From assembly GCA_010909725.1 (NCBI GenBank), contig JAACMV010000007.1:1488001-1552000 (forward strand): a stretch of 64,000 bases of DNA, given 5' to 3'. This document shows, in pieces, positions 30,627 through 42,071 of this stretch. The translations under genes were made by a program, and so were the position numbers. Each line of letters starts with the position of its first letter. The first letter of the stretch is position 1. This DNA comes from Picochlorum sp. 'celeri'. Taxonomy: Eukaryota > Chlorophyta > Trebouxiophyceae. Below the pieces are notes generated by a model. The model was not told where the DNA came from, did not search any database, and saw only the letters and a list, made by a program, of their open reading frames with translations.

Positions 30627-31057
30627 ATTGGTATCGAGCCTGATGGACGTGCTGTCCAAATTGATTGCAGCCCCCTTTTTTTAACCTTTTTACTGATACA
30701 GTGGTAGTCTATGAAACGTGAACGTGATGGGGGTGGTAGAAAGAAGAAGGAATGATCGTTCACGAGAAGAAATCCTCTTGAATTCAACTACATTCGAAAC
30801 CGCCAATGAAATGGAACGATTGATCTGCATTGTCCATCGTTGCAGTATGTATTTGACTGAAAATTGTTTATTTATCTCTATTACCATGGCGATGGTAGAA
30901 TTGCATTGAAAAACTCATACAATTTTGGTTGGTCACACAGCGCTGTGTTTAATTAAATACGGAGAATCCCCTCCTTTGAGACGGCCTCCATGGTATTCGT
31001 ATCAGCATTGCATGTATACAAATAAAACGATTTTGAAGAATTTTCATATCAAGAATC
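30627..31057. other. Divergent intergenic region, HIBCH-like / eIF2B-alpha
   Basis: Promoter region for two divergent genes; no additional gene or repeat seen. Confidence 0.5.
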
Positions 31058-32137
31058 ATGTCGGCGTTTGAAGATCTGTCTCGGCGCTTTTCTGAGCAAC
31101 AATTGGAAGGTGGGTTCCTGTAATCCATATCGGTGGTATTTGGTGTCGAATGGCTCTAATCTAGTGCATATATCTGTATAGGGAGGAGAAGTAGTAGTAT
31201 CAAAGGGCCACCGTCTGGTGCTGTGCATAATGATGTGGTTGTGAGAGAATTCCATGAAGCTTTGGCTCGGTCCAGCGATATGGCTGTTGCGGTGGCGGCG
31301 ATTCATGCGCTTACGACAGTGATTCGAAATAGTACTTCGACGACAATGATGGGTTTGGAGAGGGAGATCAAGGATGGGGCGAGCTCTTTGCAGCGGTATA
31401 ATCCCACGGCGATTTCGCTGCAGACTGGGTGCGAATTGTTCCTTCGATATACGACGCGGACCTCGGCGTTGGAGACAGAATCGTTCGAGGTGGCGAAGAA
31501 GAAGCTGATTGAGCGCGGTAGGAGGTTTGCCGAGACGTCGAAACGGGCGAGGAATATTATTGCTGAGAATGGGGAACGGTTTATTCGTCCAGGGAATAGA
31601 ATATTGGTTCATGGGCATTCTAGAGTCGTGCTGGCTATTCTGCGGAGGGCGGCTGCGTCTGGTCAACAGTTTAGTGTGGTTGTGACGGAAGGGCGTCCGG
31701 ATGAGACTGGGTTCACGATGGCCAAGGTGTTGGCAGATTTGAACATCCCCACGACGGTTGTGCTGGACAGTGCTGTGGGGTATGCCATGGAGCGTATAGA
31801 TATGGTGTTGGTGGGTGCCGAAGCGGTGGCCGAGAGTGGCGGTATTGTGAATAAATTAGGGACGTATAGTGTTGCTTTGGTGGCCAAAGCGCATGGGGTG
31901 CCAGTGTATGTGGCAGCGGAATCATATAAATTTGCACGCCTGTTTCCATTGTCTCAGAGCGATTTGCCATTGGAACGGAAGCAATTTAATGTGGGGCCTT
32001 TATTGCCTGCATCTGTTAAAGTGGACAATCCTTCCAGGGATTACACGCCTCCATCATGTATATCATTATTGTTCACAGATTTGGGGGTGTTGACACCCGC
32101 AGCAGTATCGGATGAGTTGATTCAATTGTATTCGTAA
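31058..32137 (+). CDS. EIF2B1: Translation initiation factor eIF2B subunit alpha
   Basis: Regulatory subunit of the guanine-nucleotide exchange factor for eIF2. Exon 1 is 31058-31109 and exon 2 is 31182-32137; the 72-nt intron has donor GTGGGT and acceptor TATAG. The product has 335 residues: an N-terminal helical domain and a Rossmann-like C-terminal domain with RILVHGHSRVVLAILR, VVVTEGRPDETG, VLVGAEAVAESGGIVNKLGT and PVYVAAESYKF, all typical of the alpha subunit. The stop at 32135-32137 lies within a 124-bp segment that is repeated at 34595-34718. TGTAA at 32192-32196 is the probable poly(A) signal and lies inside the repeat. Confidence 0.93.
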
Positions 32138-32211
32138 ACACCACGAGTATTATTTTCTGGTTGGAACGATATCATCAATTTTGAGAATCATTGTAACACA
32201 TTCTGTGGCAA
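32088..32211. repeat. 124-bp direct repeat, left copy (partner 34595-34718)
   Basis: Aligns without gaps to 34595-34718 at offset 2507; I count six mismatches (about 95 percent identity). It contains the last 16 or so codons of eIF2B-alpha (forward strand) and, on the reverse strand, a copy of the last 20 or so codons of CCT4 ([12 protein letters not shown]). So this copy has the real eIF2B-alpha end and a vestigial CCT4 end. Confidence 0.92.
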
Positions 32212-32654
32212 CAAAGGGTCCTAAGGCCAAGCACATCTTCATCATCAGTACATTACTGTATTGTACCAGTAATGGCAGCAGCGGCAGTAATAGTAGTAGT
32301 AGTAGTAGTTCTATGAGTGCGCACAAAAGACTGCTGTACAATCCTGATGGGCTCGTTCTTCTTGATCCAGGAAGTTCTGGTCTTTCTATTCGTCTGACGA
32401 ATAGAAATAGAATCACGCATTCGACCCAGGGCAAGAGCACTCAGTCCTGCTGTTTGGATCGTCCCATCAGGGTTGTATCCCGACCGGAAAATGTATGTTT
32501 GTAGGCATCTGATGCACGATGAGCACACGCCTGTGCTGTCATGGCTTGGATTCGGTTATGAGTACTACTGACTTTCTTTGGGTTTGCTTCCTTAATCCAA
32601 CGAAGATATTAATTCAATCCAATTCGATAATTTTCACAGGTATTTGATACCGAG
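32212..32654. other. Leader region upstream of pyruvate decarboxylase
   Basis: Lies between the left 124-bp repeat and the decarboxylase start. It contains a trinucleotide TAG microsatellite (six units, about 32291-32309). A minus-strand open frame (32253-32528) has no recognisable domain. It should hold the decarboxylase promoter. Confidence 0.5.
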
Positions 32655-34523
32655 ATGGCCTCACCGTTTACAACCAACCAAACGGGCTCCGGCAGCCGAT
32701 TAAGAGATCTTAGGGCCGCTGTCAGTAAGTCGCAGATCGTCGTGCCTTCAGATGGGGAAGCACAAGATAAAACAACCCCAACTGTTGCCCAGTATATTGT
32801 GGGCTTGCTGTCGGAGAAATTGGGTATCAAGCACGCGTTCGGGTGCCCAGGTGACTTTGCCTTTGCCTTCGACGATGCGATCGAAGAGAACGAAAACATT
32901 CAGTTTGTGGTTACAAGTAACGAACTAAATGCGAGTTATGCTGCGGATGCGTATGCTCGCATGCATGGTGCTTCGATTCTGACAACCACACATGGTGTGG
33001 GTGAACTCAGTGCCATCAATGGTGTCTTTGGTGCAAAAGCTGAGAGGGCTGGTGCTCTCTTTCATCTTGTGGGGGAGCCAGGGCTTCGGTTGCAGCATAC
33101 TGGTCGTGTTCTCCACCATACAATTGGTGTGGATGCGATTGCGACCCAGTTTTATGACATCGGGCAGCAAAGTGCATGTGTATCCCTCCGCGTGACTGAT
33201 CCAGCATCAGTGCCAAAAGATTTGGACAGGGTTGTCGAGATTGCCCTGAGAAATCATCAGCCTTGTTATATCAAGGTTCCCAAGGACATTGGATACACGA
33301 GAATCCCTCAGAAAGCCCTTGCGAATTTCACATCAATCTTCTCCAACAGTGTTCCGCGGACCCAGTTACGAACCATATGCCCTCCAATCAGTGTTGAGCA
33401 AGAACTACATGCAGGAGTTTCTTCTGTGATTCAAAGATTGCAGGCTACAAAGAATCTTGTGGTGATGGCATCGTATGTCATTGGACGTAATGGGCTCGAG
33501 TCAAAGGCTCTTGCTTTGATTGAGAAATTGGGTGCTCCTTTTGTTGCCACTACAATGGACAAGGGTGTGCTTCCAGAAAATCACAAATTGTATGCTGGCA
33601 TGTACAAGGGAAAGATGTCTCAACCTTGGGTTGTGGAATTGGTGGATTCTGCTGATACAATTCTTGATATTGGAGGGATGCTCTGGGATGATCTAAGCAC
33701 TGGCTTTGGCACTAGCGATGTCCTCAAGAAGAATGTCATCAAGCTCGATGGTAATAAGGCTTCGATTTGTATCGGTGATGAGAGTGAACAGTGCGTGCAA
33801 AATCGTGCAAGAAGTTTCAGAACATGCTACCTTGGAGATGTTCTTGACTCTCTCTTGGAGGCACAGCTGCCGTCGTTCAATGCTGAGTTCAAGCCCGTAT
33901 CGAAGTGGCCTGCTTGTGATAATGTGTCTGATACATTTACGTATGCACATGTGGTTTCTATCATTCAGGAGTTCCTCAAAGAGACTGACATTTTTGTTTG
34001 TGAAGTTGGCACAAGTTCCATGGTACTTCCTGCCATCAAGCTCCCTCCAAACTGCAGTTTCATCAGCCAAACTTTGTGGGGTTCAATTGGATATGCAACG
34101 CCAGCAGTATTGGGCGCCTCTCTTGCGTGTCCAGATCAACGTGTTGTCCTGGTGACAGGTGATGGAGCTCATCAGATGACAGCAAATGACTTGGGGGCAA
34201 TGGGCCGGTATGGCACCAAGCCCATCATTGTTGTCCTCAACAATGGCGTGTATGGCGTTGAGGAATTTTTGGAAAAGAATGCTTTGCTCGGCTACAATGA
34301 TTTGGCAGACTGGGGTTATGCAGACGTGGCCAAAGCCATGGGCTGCAAAGACTGGATCATTGAGAAGGTATCCACAGTGGGCGAGCTTGTCAAGCAATTG
34401 AATCGGGCAAGAGACGAAGTCAAAGGAGCTTATATTGAGGTCATGATGAATGAAAAATTGCTTGACGCTCTGACATCATCTGCCCTGTCCATGGAGTACA
34501 TGGATGCTCCATCTATCCATTGA
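32655..34523 (+). CDS. PDC: Pyruvate decarboxylase (ThDP-dependent)
   Basis: 622 residues, no intron. It converts pyruvate to acetaldehyde and CO2, the first step of ethanol fermentation. The core starts after about 42 extra N-terminal residues. Visible catalytic features are GCPGDF (the early Asp), the ThDP-activating Glu in TSNELNASYAADAYARMHG, the paired His in VLHHTIG, and the ThDP/Mg motif TGDGAHQMTANDLG through VLNNGVYGVEE, including the active-site Glu. Indolepyruvate decarboxylases share this layout, so substrate choice is inferred. No clear PTS1 or organelle signal; the N-terminal extension could be a weak leader. TGTAA at 34585-34589. The gene is bracketed by 124-bp repeats. Confidence 0.88.
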   Translation: MASPFTTNQTGSGSRLRDLRAAVSKSQIVVPSDGEAQDKTTPTVAQYIVGLLSEKLGIKHAFGCPGDFAFAFDDAIEENENIQFVVTSNELNASYAADAYARMHGASILTTTHGVGELSAINGVFGAKAERAGALFHLVGEPGLRLQHTGRVLHHTIGVDAIATQFYDIGQQSACVSLRVTDPASVPKDLDRVVEIALRNHQPCYIKVPKDIGYTRIPQKALANFTSIFSNSVPRTQLRTICPPISVEQELHAGVSSVIQRLQATKNLVVMASYVIGRNGLESKALALIEKLGAPFVATTMDKGVLPENHKLYAGMYKGKMSQPWVVELVDSADTILDIGGMLWDDLSTGFGTSDVLKKNVIKLDGNKASICIGDESEQCVQNRARSFRTCYLGDVLDSLLEAQLPSFNAEFKPVSKWPACDNVSDTFTYAHVVSIIQEFLKETDIFVCEVGTSSMVLPAIKLPPNCSFISQTLWGSIGYATPAVLGASLACPDQRVVLVTGDGAHQMTANDLGAMGRYGTKPIIVVLNNGVYGVEEFLEKNALLGYNDLADWGYADVAKAMGCKDWIIEKVSTVGELVKQLNRARDEVKGAYIEVMMNEKLLDALTSSALSMEYMDAPSIH

Positions 34524-34594
34524 AGCTCGCAAGGCTGCCATGGGGTATTCTCTCATCTATCTGCATTATCTTCATGCATTCTAGTGTAACGCAA

Positions 34595-34718
34595 TGTTGA
34601 CACCGGCAGCAGTATCGGATGAGTTGAGTCAATTATATTCTTAAACACCACGAGTATTATTATCTGGTTGGAACGATATCATCAATTTTGAGAATCATTT
34701 TAACACATTCTGTGGCAA
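34595..34718. repeat. 124-bp direct repeat, right copy (partner 32088-32211)
   Basis: Contains the real 3' end of CCT4 on the minus strand and, on the plus strand, a vestigial copy of the eIF2B-alpha C-terminus (LTPAAVSDELSQLYS then TAA) not attached to any gene body. See 32088-32211. Confidence 0.92.
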
Positions 34719-36270
34719 GTGAGAGAGCGCTTGTGGAAACGAGTAGTGGTTGCACCACATTTTCCTGCATCATGTCAGATATCGTATTCTTTCTAACATT
34801 GATGCCATGGTAGGTGTTGCCCTGTGCATGAAGGTTACGAAGCTCTGTTACCAATTGGATTGGGTTGAGCCCTGCATTCTCTGCAAGTGTATATGGAATC
34901 ACTTCAAGCGCATCGGCATACGCACGAATGCAGTAGGAATCCATCCCTGTCAATGTTTTAGCCCATGCTGTGAGCTGCAGAGACATTTCCATCTCTGGTG
35001 CACCTCCCCCGGCAATCAAGGCCCTCTTCTGCATGAGACACCGAACCACACACAGAGCATCGTGGAGGGATCTCTCTGCTTCTTCCAGCACCAGTTTGTT
35101 GCTACCTCGTAGCAACACAGATGCCGTATGTCCTGGGTGGGCCACCTCTGTGATTTTCACCACCTTGCCCTTTCCAACATCATGCATCTCCACCAAGCCT
35201 GCAGACCCTAACTTTTCTGGCTTCATGTGGTCCACATGTGAAATTGGAAGACACCCTAACGACTTTGAGATGAATTCAATTTCTTCTCGTTCTATGTTCT
35301 GCACAACCATAATCTTGGCCTTGGCCAAGTAGTGCAATGACAGATCAGTCACAGCATCCCTCAGAATGGATTTCTGAATCAGCAACACGTTGCATCCAGA
35401 CGCTTTGATTTTCTTCACCATTTTCAGAATATAATTCCTTTCTTCTTTCAGGATACGATCCATGGCTGCGTAATCACCAACCACGACATTATTCTCCAAA
35501 TCAGTCTTTGGTGGAGAAACCTGAAATTGGATCAATGCAATCTTTGCATTTTCCACTCGAGTAGGTCCTCCTGCAGCCTTTGACGCTTTTTGATCCAAAA
35601 CGATCCCATCAATCATTTCTGAATCATCAATTGTCCCACCAGTCTTGCATACCACCTTGATATTCTTCAGGTCAATCATCTCTGGAGCCTTGACATTGGC
35701 AATCTTCAACAGGCAATCAACAGCCATGGGGGATAATAAATTAGAGTATTGTGAAACAATTTTAGAAGACAACGACGTATTTGCTGCTTTCAATAAAGAG
35801 TCCCGATCATCTATAGACACTGCTTTGGCAATGGTATTTTCCAGGTAGGACACAGCAAAAGCACATGCCTTGTCAAAAGCATCAGACACGAGCGTCGGAT
35901 GAATTCCCTTCTCCAATAATTCCAAACTCTTTTTTAAAAGCGCACCACAGATGATAACAACTGACGTGGTACCATCTCCAGCAACGACATCCTGAGACTT
36001 GGACAGCTCCACAAGCATCTTGGCTGCTGGCTGCTGCACCTTCATCTTGTTCAGAATAGTCGCCCCATCATTTGTAATGATCACCTCCCCACTCGCCTGA
36101 GATACCATTTTATCCATACCACGAGGACCCAAACTTGTTCTCACAGCGTCAGCTACTGCCTTTGCAGATTCAATGTTCAATATCCTTACATCCTTCTTCT
36201 TTGAATTGTCCCTCAGAGTCTCCCCTCGAGCAGCCCGAGGGGGTGCAGCCACGGTAGCAGCTTGAGCCAT
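34660..36270 (-). CDS. CCT4: CCT/TRiC chaperonin subunit delta
   Basis: 536 residues in one exon, cytosolic group II chaperonin subunit that folds actin, tubulin and other proteins. Motifs are [12 protein letters not shown], the ATP-site NDGATIL and [11 protein letters not shown], and the C-terminal [13 protein letters not shown]. Closest to the delta subunit by N-terminus ([30 protein letters not shown]). ATG at 36270 gives the expected short leader. It ends [12 protein letters not shown], inside the right 124-bp repeat. Assignment to CCT is certain, to delta likely. Confidence 0.92.
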   Translation of the reverse strand: MAQAATVAAPPRAARGETLRDNSKKKDVRILNIESAKAVADAVRTSLGPRGMDKMVSQASGEVIITNDGATILNKMKVQQPAAKMLVELSKSQDVVAGDGTTSVVIICGALLKKSLELLEKGIHPTLVSDAFDKACAFAVSYLENTIAKAVSIDDRDSLLKAANTSLSSKIVSQYSNLLSPMAVDCLLKIANVKAPEMIDLKNIKVVCKTGGTIDDSEMIDGIVLDQKASKAAGGPTRVENAKIALIQFQVSPPKTDLENNVVVGDYAAMDRILKEERNYILKMVKKIKASGCNVLLIQKSILRDAVTDLSLHYLAKAKIMVVQNIEREEIEFISKSLGCLPISHVDHMKPEKLGSAGLVEMHDVGKGKVVKITEVAHPGHTASVLLRGSNKLVLEEAERSLHDALCVVRCLMQKRALIAGGGAPEMEMSLQLTAWAKTLTGMDSYCIRAYADALEVIPYTLAENAGLNPIQLVTELRNLHAQGNTYHGINVRKNTISDMMQENVVQPLLVSTSALSLATECVKMILKIDDIVPTR

Positions 36271-36774
36271 GTTCACCACACAAGACGTATGCTTTCTCTT
36301 GTATTCTTCCCCGCGATTTCAGAAGAAGAAGAGAACAATGCACTGTAAATCCTACACACAGGAAGGAAGATAATACCAGTGAGACAAGTCCCTCCAACCA
36401 ATGAATGAATACCCACACATGGCGTGGTATATTTCATCAAACACATCTCTATGATAGAGACAGAGAAACACCGAGTCCCGTGAGACCCATCGCCGTTTAA
36501 AGACTTTGAACAAACTCTGTCAATCTATCCCCAACCCCACCATATACACCACTATATCAATAATATATGTTATCTGTGTGTATTTATGTTACAGAGATGT
36601 GTTATGGCCACCAAAGGAAAGTGCCGATTCACCGAGTCAAGACTGACTGATCGGCTGATGGGTAGAAAGACAGGATACACCTACCTCTGACTACAAATAC
36701 TTACTATTATACATATAATATTGATTAACAATGCTGTAAGGCTCCCTTGTGGGAGGACAAGTTCGTTTTCTCAT
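36271..36774. other. Intergenic region, CCT4 promoter side
   Basis: Between the CCT4 start and the sulfotransferase 3' end, both on the minus strand. AT-rich; no gene or repeat seen. Confidence 0.5.
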
Positions 36775-38121
36775 TTAGTCACTCGTCTTTTCTTTTTTAC
36801 CACCATGGCCATGGAACAGCGACAGAGCTTCATCGTACAAGACACGATCGACATCGGTGTACTTGAGAACATGCGCAGCTTCCTTTGGATTCAATTCATC
36901 AAATGCTTTTGTCAAACCTTGAAAGTCGACCGGTTTTACCTCGACAACTGTTCTACTCTCCCAAACAAACTGCTTGTCCTCTTTCTTCATCAGTTCAGGA
37001 ATCTCTCTCAGAGAAAAAAGGTCAATGTACTTTTCAATAAAATCCTCATAATACTCAGAAAATCCAATCTGCATGACCAGCAAGATGACATATATAGTAC
37101 GAGTACGAAGAAACAATCAATAGGTATACGCACGCACCAATAGGTAATTTGAAATCAATCTGTGCCGAATTATGGATCGACAGGTCTCATCCAGATGATG
37201 ATCTCTGCAATACGACACGACTTCCTCTCCCAAGAGCATTTTCGCCATTTGATTCTCCTCAATTATTTCAGGCTTTAGGAAATCAATGATAGAAACGGCA
37301 TCTCTCTTGAATCCAATGGTTAACAGGTCAGAGAACTTGACGCCGCAACAGGCACACTGCTCTTCATACTTGTTCGACCCAAGGACACACACCTTGCCTA
37401 TTGCCTTTGAATTTCTATATGCTGATAGGTATCTCTCCTTGGGATCCCGCAGTATGGTGATCACCGCCCCATCGATGCAGCCACGTGGGTCCCCAGAATG
37501 ACCCATTGTCCCATATGACACATCTGGCCCCAACAGGGGCCCAATATGGAGAGGCATCTCTCCATTCTCAAGTTCTTTCCAGTTAAACAATACCTTGAAA
37601 ATATTCTTAAACCCAAAGTTCGTCCCTCCCGTCTTGGGGATGTGATGAAAGCACAGTTTTCTACGGGACATTCCTGCAATAAAGTCACGTCTCTCCCGTG
37701 TTGTGGACTGAGCCATTGCCATATCATACATTGTCGGCATCTGTCTAGGCCAGTCCTTTCCCTCCTTCTCCTCCTTCACGGCAGTAGTATCATAATCATT
37801 TGATGCTGTGTTCTGCTTGCGTTTCCACGCATGTATCTTTTTCAGCACCTCTGGCTTGGACATTGGAGAGCCTCTTCCATCATTCTTGCCCACATCACCC
37901 GGCTTCTTCTCCTGCTCTCTCCCCTTCTTCGTGATAGCATACGTCCTCTCACCTGTCGAAGCCTCATTATAGTCCTCTTTCGCCCCAATAGGTATGCTAC
38001 TCGTGGGCGCCGAAGAAGAAGGAGCCCGTACCAGCCCACGTGTGCGTTGACCGTAAAAGGCAAACACCGCCACCAGGACCACTATAAATATAAGAAATGG
38101 AATTATGCCAGTTCGCATCAT
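36775..38121 (-). CDS. Type II membrane sulfotransferase-family protein
   Basis: Exon 1 is 37138-38121 and exon 2 is 36775-37068; the 69-nt intron has donor GTGCGT and acceptor TGCAG in phase 0. The product has about 425 residues. A short N-terminus precedes one transmembrane helix (about 5-25, IIPFLIFIVVLVAVFAFYG), then a Lys/Gly-rich stem, as in Golgi enzymes. The catalytic part has the PAPS 5'-phosphosulfate motif CFHHIPKTGGTNFG and the 3'-phosphate motif ITILRDPKERYLSAYRNS, typical of carbohydrate sulfotransferases (Sulfotransfer_2 type). The glycan acceptor cannot be read. It ends in a Lys-rich tail. Confidence 0.83.
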
Positions 38122-38968
38122 TGTATTCAGCTTAATGGCGAAGAAGTACCAGAACTGGACAGAGGAAGGAGTCGACCTCGGTCAAAAGTTCTACCACGCC
38201 ACAAGTGGTCGATTGGGGCATCACCCACTGGTTTCTTCCAAAATGGTATTCGATGAATGCCTGGAGAAAGAATGAGAGGCTGCAATAAAGGCATCTAGGA
38301 GGCAAAGATGCACGGCAAGGGGGTCACCTTGTTCGCTGTACGGTCCGAGGTGGAGTGTGACCGGGTAGTGCTTCTTTGAGAGGGCTTTCGATGGTAACGG
38401 CGTACTCGGGCCTATTGCATCTATCATTTGACCGAACTACAAACCACGACAGGAGACTGTTGACCCAAGGCACCAGATCCTCCTTCTGCCGTGCCCCCAT
38501 CGATCCATATGCAGTATGATTCATGCCCTTGATGAACAAGACACCGCAACTACCGTGGTCATGGTGGGACGAGCCAATCTTGGTAGGACCAATCTCCCAG
38601 GACGTGCATTGCAGGAAGCATGACGCTACGCATGAGCAAGTCACCTCCGGAATCCAATGTAGCGCCCCTTCCATCCCGAAATAATCACATTGTATATTTC
38701 CAAGTACATATTCGGTACCTTGTATTGTCTGAAAGGAGAGTAGCGTCACGTATTGTTGCTGACAAGTCGGAAACTGTTGGCTCTTGTCACGGAAGACGTT
38801 CCTCATCGGAGTGCGAGTATCATCGTGTAAACGAATACATAATAGTATGGATACAGCCTATCATCCCTTTGAGTGGTGTTGAGGGATGCCCGAGAGCGTG
38901 ATACGCAAAGATAGTTTCTCTTTACTGGCGTGGCGGGCTTTGGTATTCGTAGCATACCAATCATAGCC
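38122..38968 (-). other. Unresolved coding-like region
   Basis: In a window where most gaps are under 500 bp, this 850-bp gap probably holds a gene. On the minus strand a 160-codon frame (38324-38806) includes SCGVLFIKGMNHTAYGS and LVPWVNSLLSWFVV, and a different frame (38221-38427) continues with KKHYPVTLHLGPYSEQGDP and ends EETSG. Joining them needs a frame change near 38425. A third frame also gives protein-like pieces (GGTAEGGSGALGQQSP). I could not settle on a reading or a family. Confidence 0.3.
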
Positions 38969-41900
38969 ATGACATCGAGGATGAATGGACATGAAAAAAT
39001 ACATGGGGATGATTCCATGGACCTGAGGGATGATGGTGGTTTGTTGATGCGATTTTTTGAGAGCGAGTTTTTCGATGCGTGGATCGCTGTCAGGTATGTG
39101 CTGCGACGTGCGCTTGTACTGTTGCGTATTCCTGACGTTTACCTCATTTTCTTTCAGTTACCTTCACAAGGACCTTCCCACTGCAACGAGAGAGTACTTG
39201 TGCCGCAGAATGTACTCGTTGCCAGAGTGTGAAGTTGAGTCGTATGTGTCACAGCTCTGCCAACTGTGTGTCTCAAAGGGAGGCGATCCAGAGGTGGAGA
39301 ATTTATTAGTTGATCTCAGTTCGAACTCTCTGAATATTGCGGTGAAGATATATTGGATATTGTTGGCGATTTCTCAGGATAGGCCTGGGGACGAGGGGCT
39401 TGCCAAGTTGCGAGATCGATGTGAACTGGCGGGGTTGGCTGGGCATTGGCAGCTTCCTTTCAAAGATGCAGCGTTGCCTGCTCCTTTGCCGAGACGAATG
39501 AATAGATTTATGAGGTATTCCCAAAATGGGCAGCCAAGTGTACACAGCTCTGTGGAGTTGCTGGGGGGCTCTCCTGATCCGCTGATGGAGAGGCGGCATT
39601 CGCTGGAAGCGGGTGGAAGAGACGCGAGTCCTGATGGATTGGGGACAGGATTGTTTTCGTCTGTTTTTGTCGATACTGGTGTGGAAGGGCTGCTGTACGA
39701 CGAACCTGGGCCTCTGATTGATGAGGTGCACGAGAGGCAACAGCAGAGAGTCAGTGTACCAGGCTCTGGAGTATCACAGAGCTCCGATCGATCAAAAATG
39801 TACGAGAGCATTGACTCGTTAAACTCTGATGGCAGTACTGTGACGTTTGTGAAGTCGAGTCTGACGAGCCCCTCGACATTGGTTGATGTTCCAAGTCCAC
39901 CTAGCTCTCCCAAAAGAAGGGAGACGACGTTTGGGGCCACCCTGGATTTTGTGGAAGCATTATGCTGCGCCTCGAGTTTTCTGACGTCTTTTTCTGAAGG
40001 AGAACGCCAATGGGCTCTGCACAAGTCCCTGAAGAATATCAATGCAGAGATTGACAAGGCAAGTTCTACGGGTGTAGCTATATGGTTTCCAATGAGAAGA
40101 GCAGCACCACAGCGAGTTGTGAGGCTCGCATATAGAGAATCTATGCTTCTAAATTCTAGGGAGAAGGCCCCATTCACGCTCTACGTCGAGGTTCTGAATG
40201 AGGACATGTCTGTCTTGGAGGCTGAAGGAATCCTCTCACCAGGGACTAGTGTGGCAAAGTCACGCACTGTATCCGGGGATATTAGTTTGGGAGAACTTGA
40301 TAATCTTTCTAAATCACTCGAACACGAGTTATCGGGATATCACATGAAAGCAGCGGCGAGAGAAGCTGCTGCTGCGGGTATAGCATGGATGCCCCAGCAT
40401 CACAGAAAGAATTCATCGCATGATTTTTCAGCATCAAACCTTGCATCAATTGCTCTTGCCGCGGTTAATGGAAGCAGTGCAGCAGAGAATGCATATGATC
40501 CACCGGTAAATCAAAGTGATTCTCTTCAGTTGACACCATCTGTTACGAGCCAGAAATCTGATGCATCCCTGCTTGCAACAGAATTATCGCTGGCAGATTT
40601 TGTGGATTCTGGAGAGGGAAGTCCTGTCAGTCACGTTTCTAAACAGAGTTATGGTGATGAAGAAGCTGGAAAGCAAAAGTCAGTACAGTTGCCGAGACCA
40701 CCTGTGCAAGGTGGAGGTACTTGGTTGGGAGGGCTGTCAGATACCTGTAATGGCAGGACGGCTGTTCCTGGACAGAAAACTATATCTTCTCCGAGAATCA
40801 AAGCGACTATTGACGAGATCAGAGGGGAGTCATCCCTCGTAGCTCTCTCCATAGTTGTGAATCCAAGGCAGACTGTATCATCAAATGGCTCAAAATGCAC
40901 CAACTCTGGCCTCCTCTGCAAAGTTGGGATTTGCCAGTGCCCAAAGGTGAATGAAACGAAACAAAGTGACAAGGCTGTGCAAGTAAGTATAAAACTCCGG
41001 CAAGGACTAGATTTGACAGTCAAACCTCAAAAAAATAGGCACAGGAGGATGCCATCAAGGGAGGCCTTGTTGCAAGTTGCAAAGCAGCATAAATTGCCAC
41101 CTCCTGCTCTCCCAGCTACAATTGAATCAAGCGCAGAATATGAGGACATGGACAGAGAGATAGCAAAGTATAAGGAAGAGGCCTGCGAAGTATATGGAGA
41201 AAAATGGGAGGATAGGAGGGATAGAATACGCAAAAAATCTCCTCATGGGAATAGGCCTGGATGGGACCTCAGATCCGTGATTGTCAAGTCCGGGGACGAC
41301 TGCAGGCAAGAGCTTTTGTCGATGCAACTAATAAGGACGTTTCACTCGATTTTCCTTGAGGCAGATCTACCTCTGTGGTTGCGGCCATACGAGGTGTTGG
41401 TGACATCAAATCTTACAGCTCTGATTGAGATGATCCCCAATGCTCCCTCAATTCATCACGTCAAATCATCTTTTAGCAATCAGAGGATGTCATTGAGGGA
41501 TCATTTTGTGGCCAAATTTGGATCGAACACCCGAGAGTTTGAGCAAGCTCAGAATAATTTTGTTGAATCCATGGCAGCGTATTCTTTGGTCTGCCACCTT
41601 CTTCAGATACGGGATCGACACAACGGAAATCTATTACTAGATGACTCAGGACATATTATTCATATCGATTTTGGATTCATGCTGTCAAACTCCCCGGGCG
41701 GGGTGAATTTTGAGTCAGCGCCATTCAAACTAACGCGGGAGCTGCTGGAAATCATGGACTCTGATAGTGAAGGCAAATCCAGCAAAGCGTTTGATTACTT
41801 TAAAATACTAATGATTCAAGGCTTTATCGCAATTCGAAAACATTCAGATCGGCTGCTTGAACTTGTGAGCATGATGAGTGACAGTGGATGCCCTTGTTTC

Positions 41901-42065
41901 AAAAACAAAGTACTAGCAGTTGAAGGCCTCAGGAAGCGGCTGGCCCCTGGCCTCTCTGAAGAAGCACTCGTCAAGCATGTACTTAACTTAATAGGTGACT
42001 CTCTTGACGCATGGAGAACGAGACAATATGACTATTACCAAAGAGTATTGAATGGAATAATGTAA
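38969..42065 (+). CDS. PI4KB: Phosphatidylinositol 4-kinase beta type
   Basis: Makes PI4P on Golgi membranes. Exon 1 is 38969-39093 and exon 2 is 39158-42065; the 64-nt intron has donor GTATGT and acceptor TTCAG. The product is about 1010 residues. The N-terminal lipid-kinase unique domain (AWIAVSYLHKDLPTATREYLC) is followed by a long Ser-rich disordered middle. The kinase domain occupies the last 300 or so residues: GDDCRQELLSMQLI (about 753), the catalytic loop IRDRHNGNLLLDD (about 860) and HIDFGFML (about 875), with the C-terminal LVSMMSDSGCPCF. All active-site residues are present. The stop codon is part of TGTAA at 42061-42065 and lies 6 bp from the stop of the converging gene. Confidence 0.93.
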
Positions 42066-42071
42066 CAAAGA

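Noticed and set aside
32150..32440. Minus-strand frame ending in a CCT4-like C-terminus
   Set aside because: It is the orphan CCT4 end in the left 124-bp repeat joined to a translated microsatellite, not a gene.
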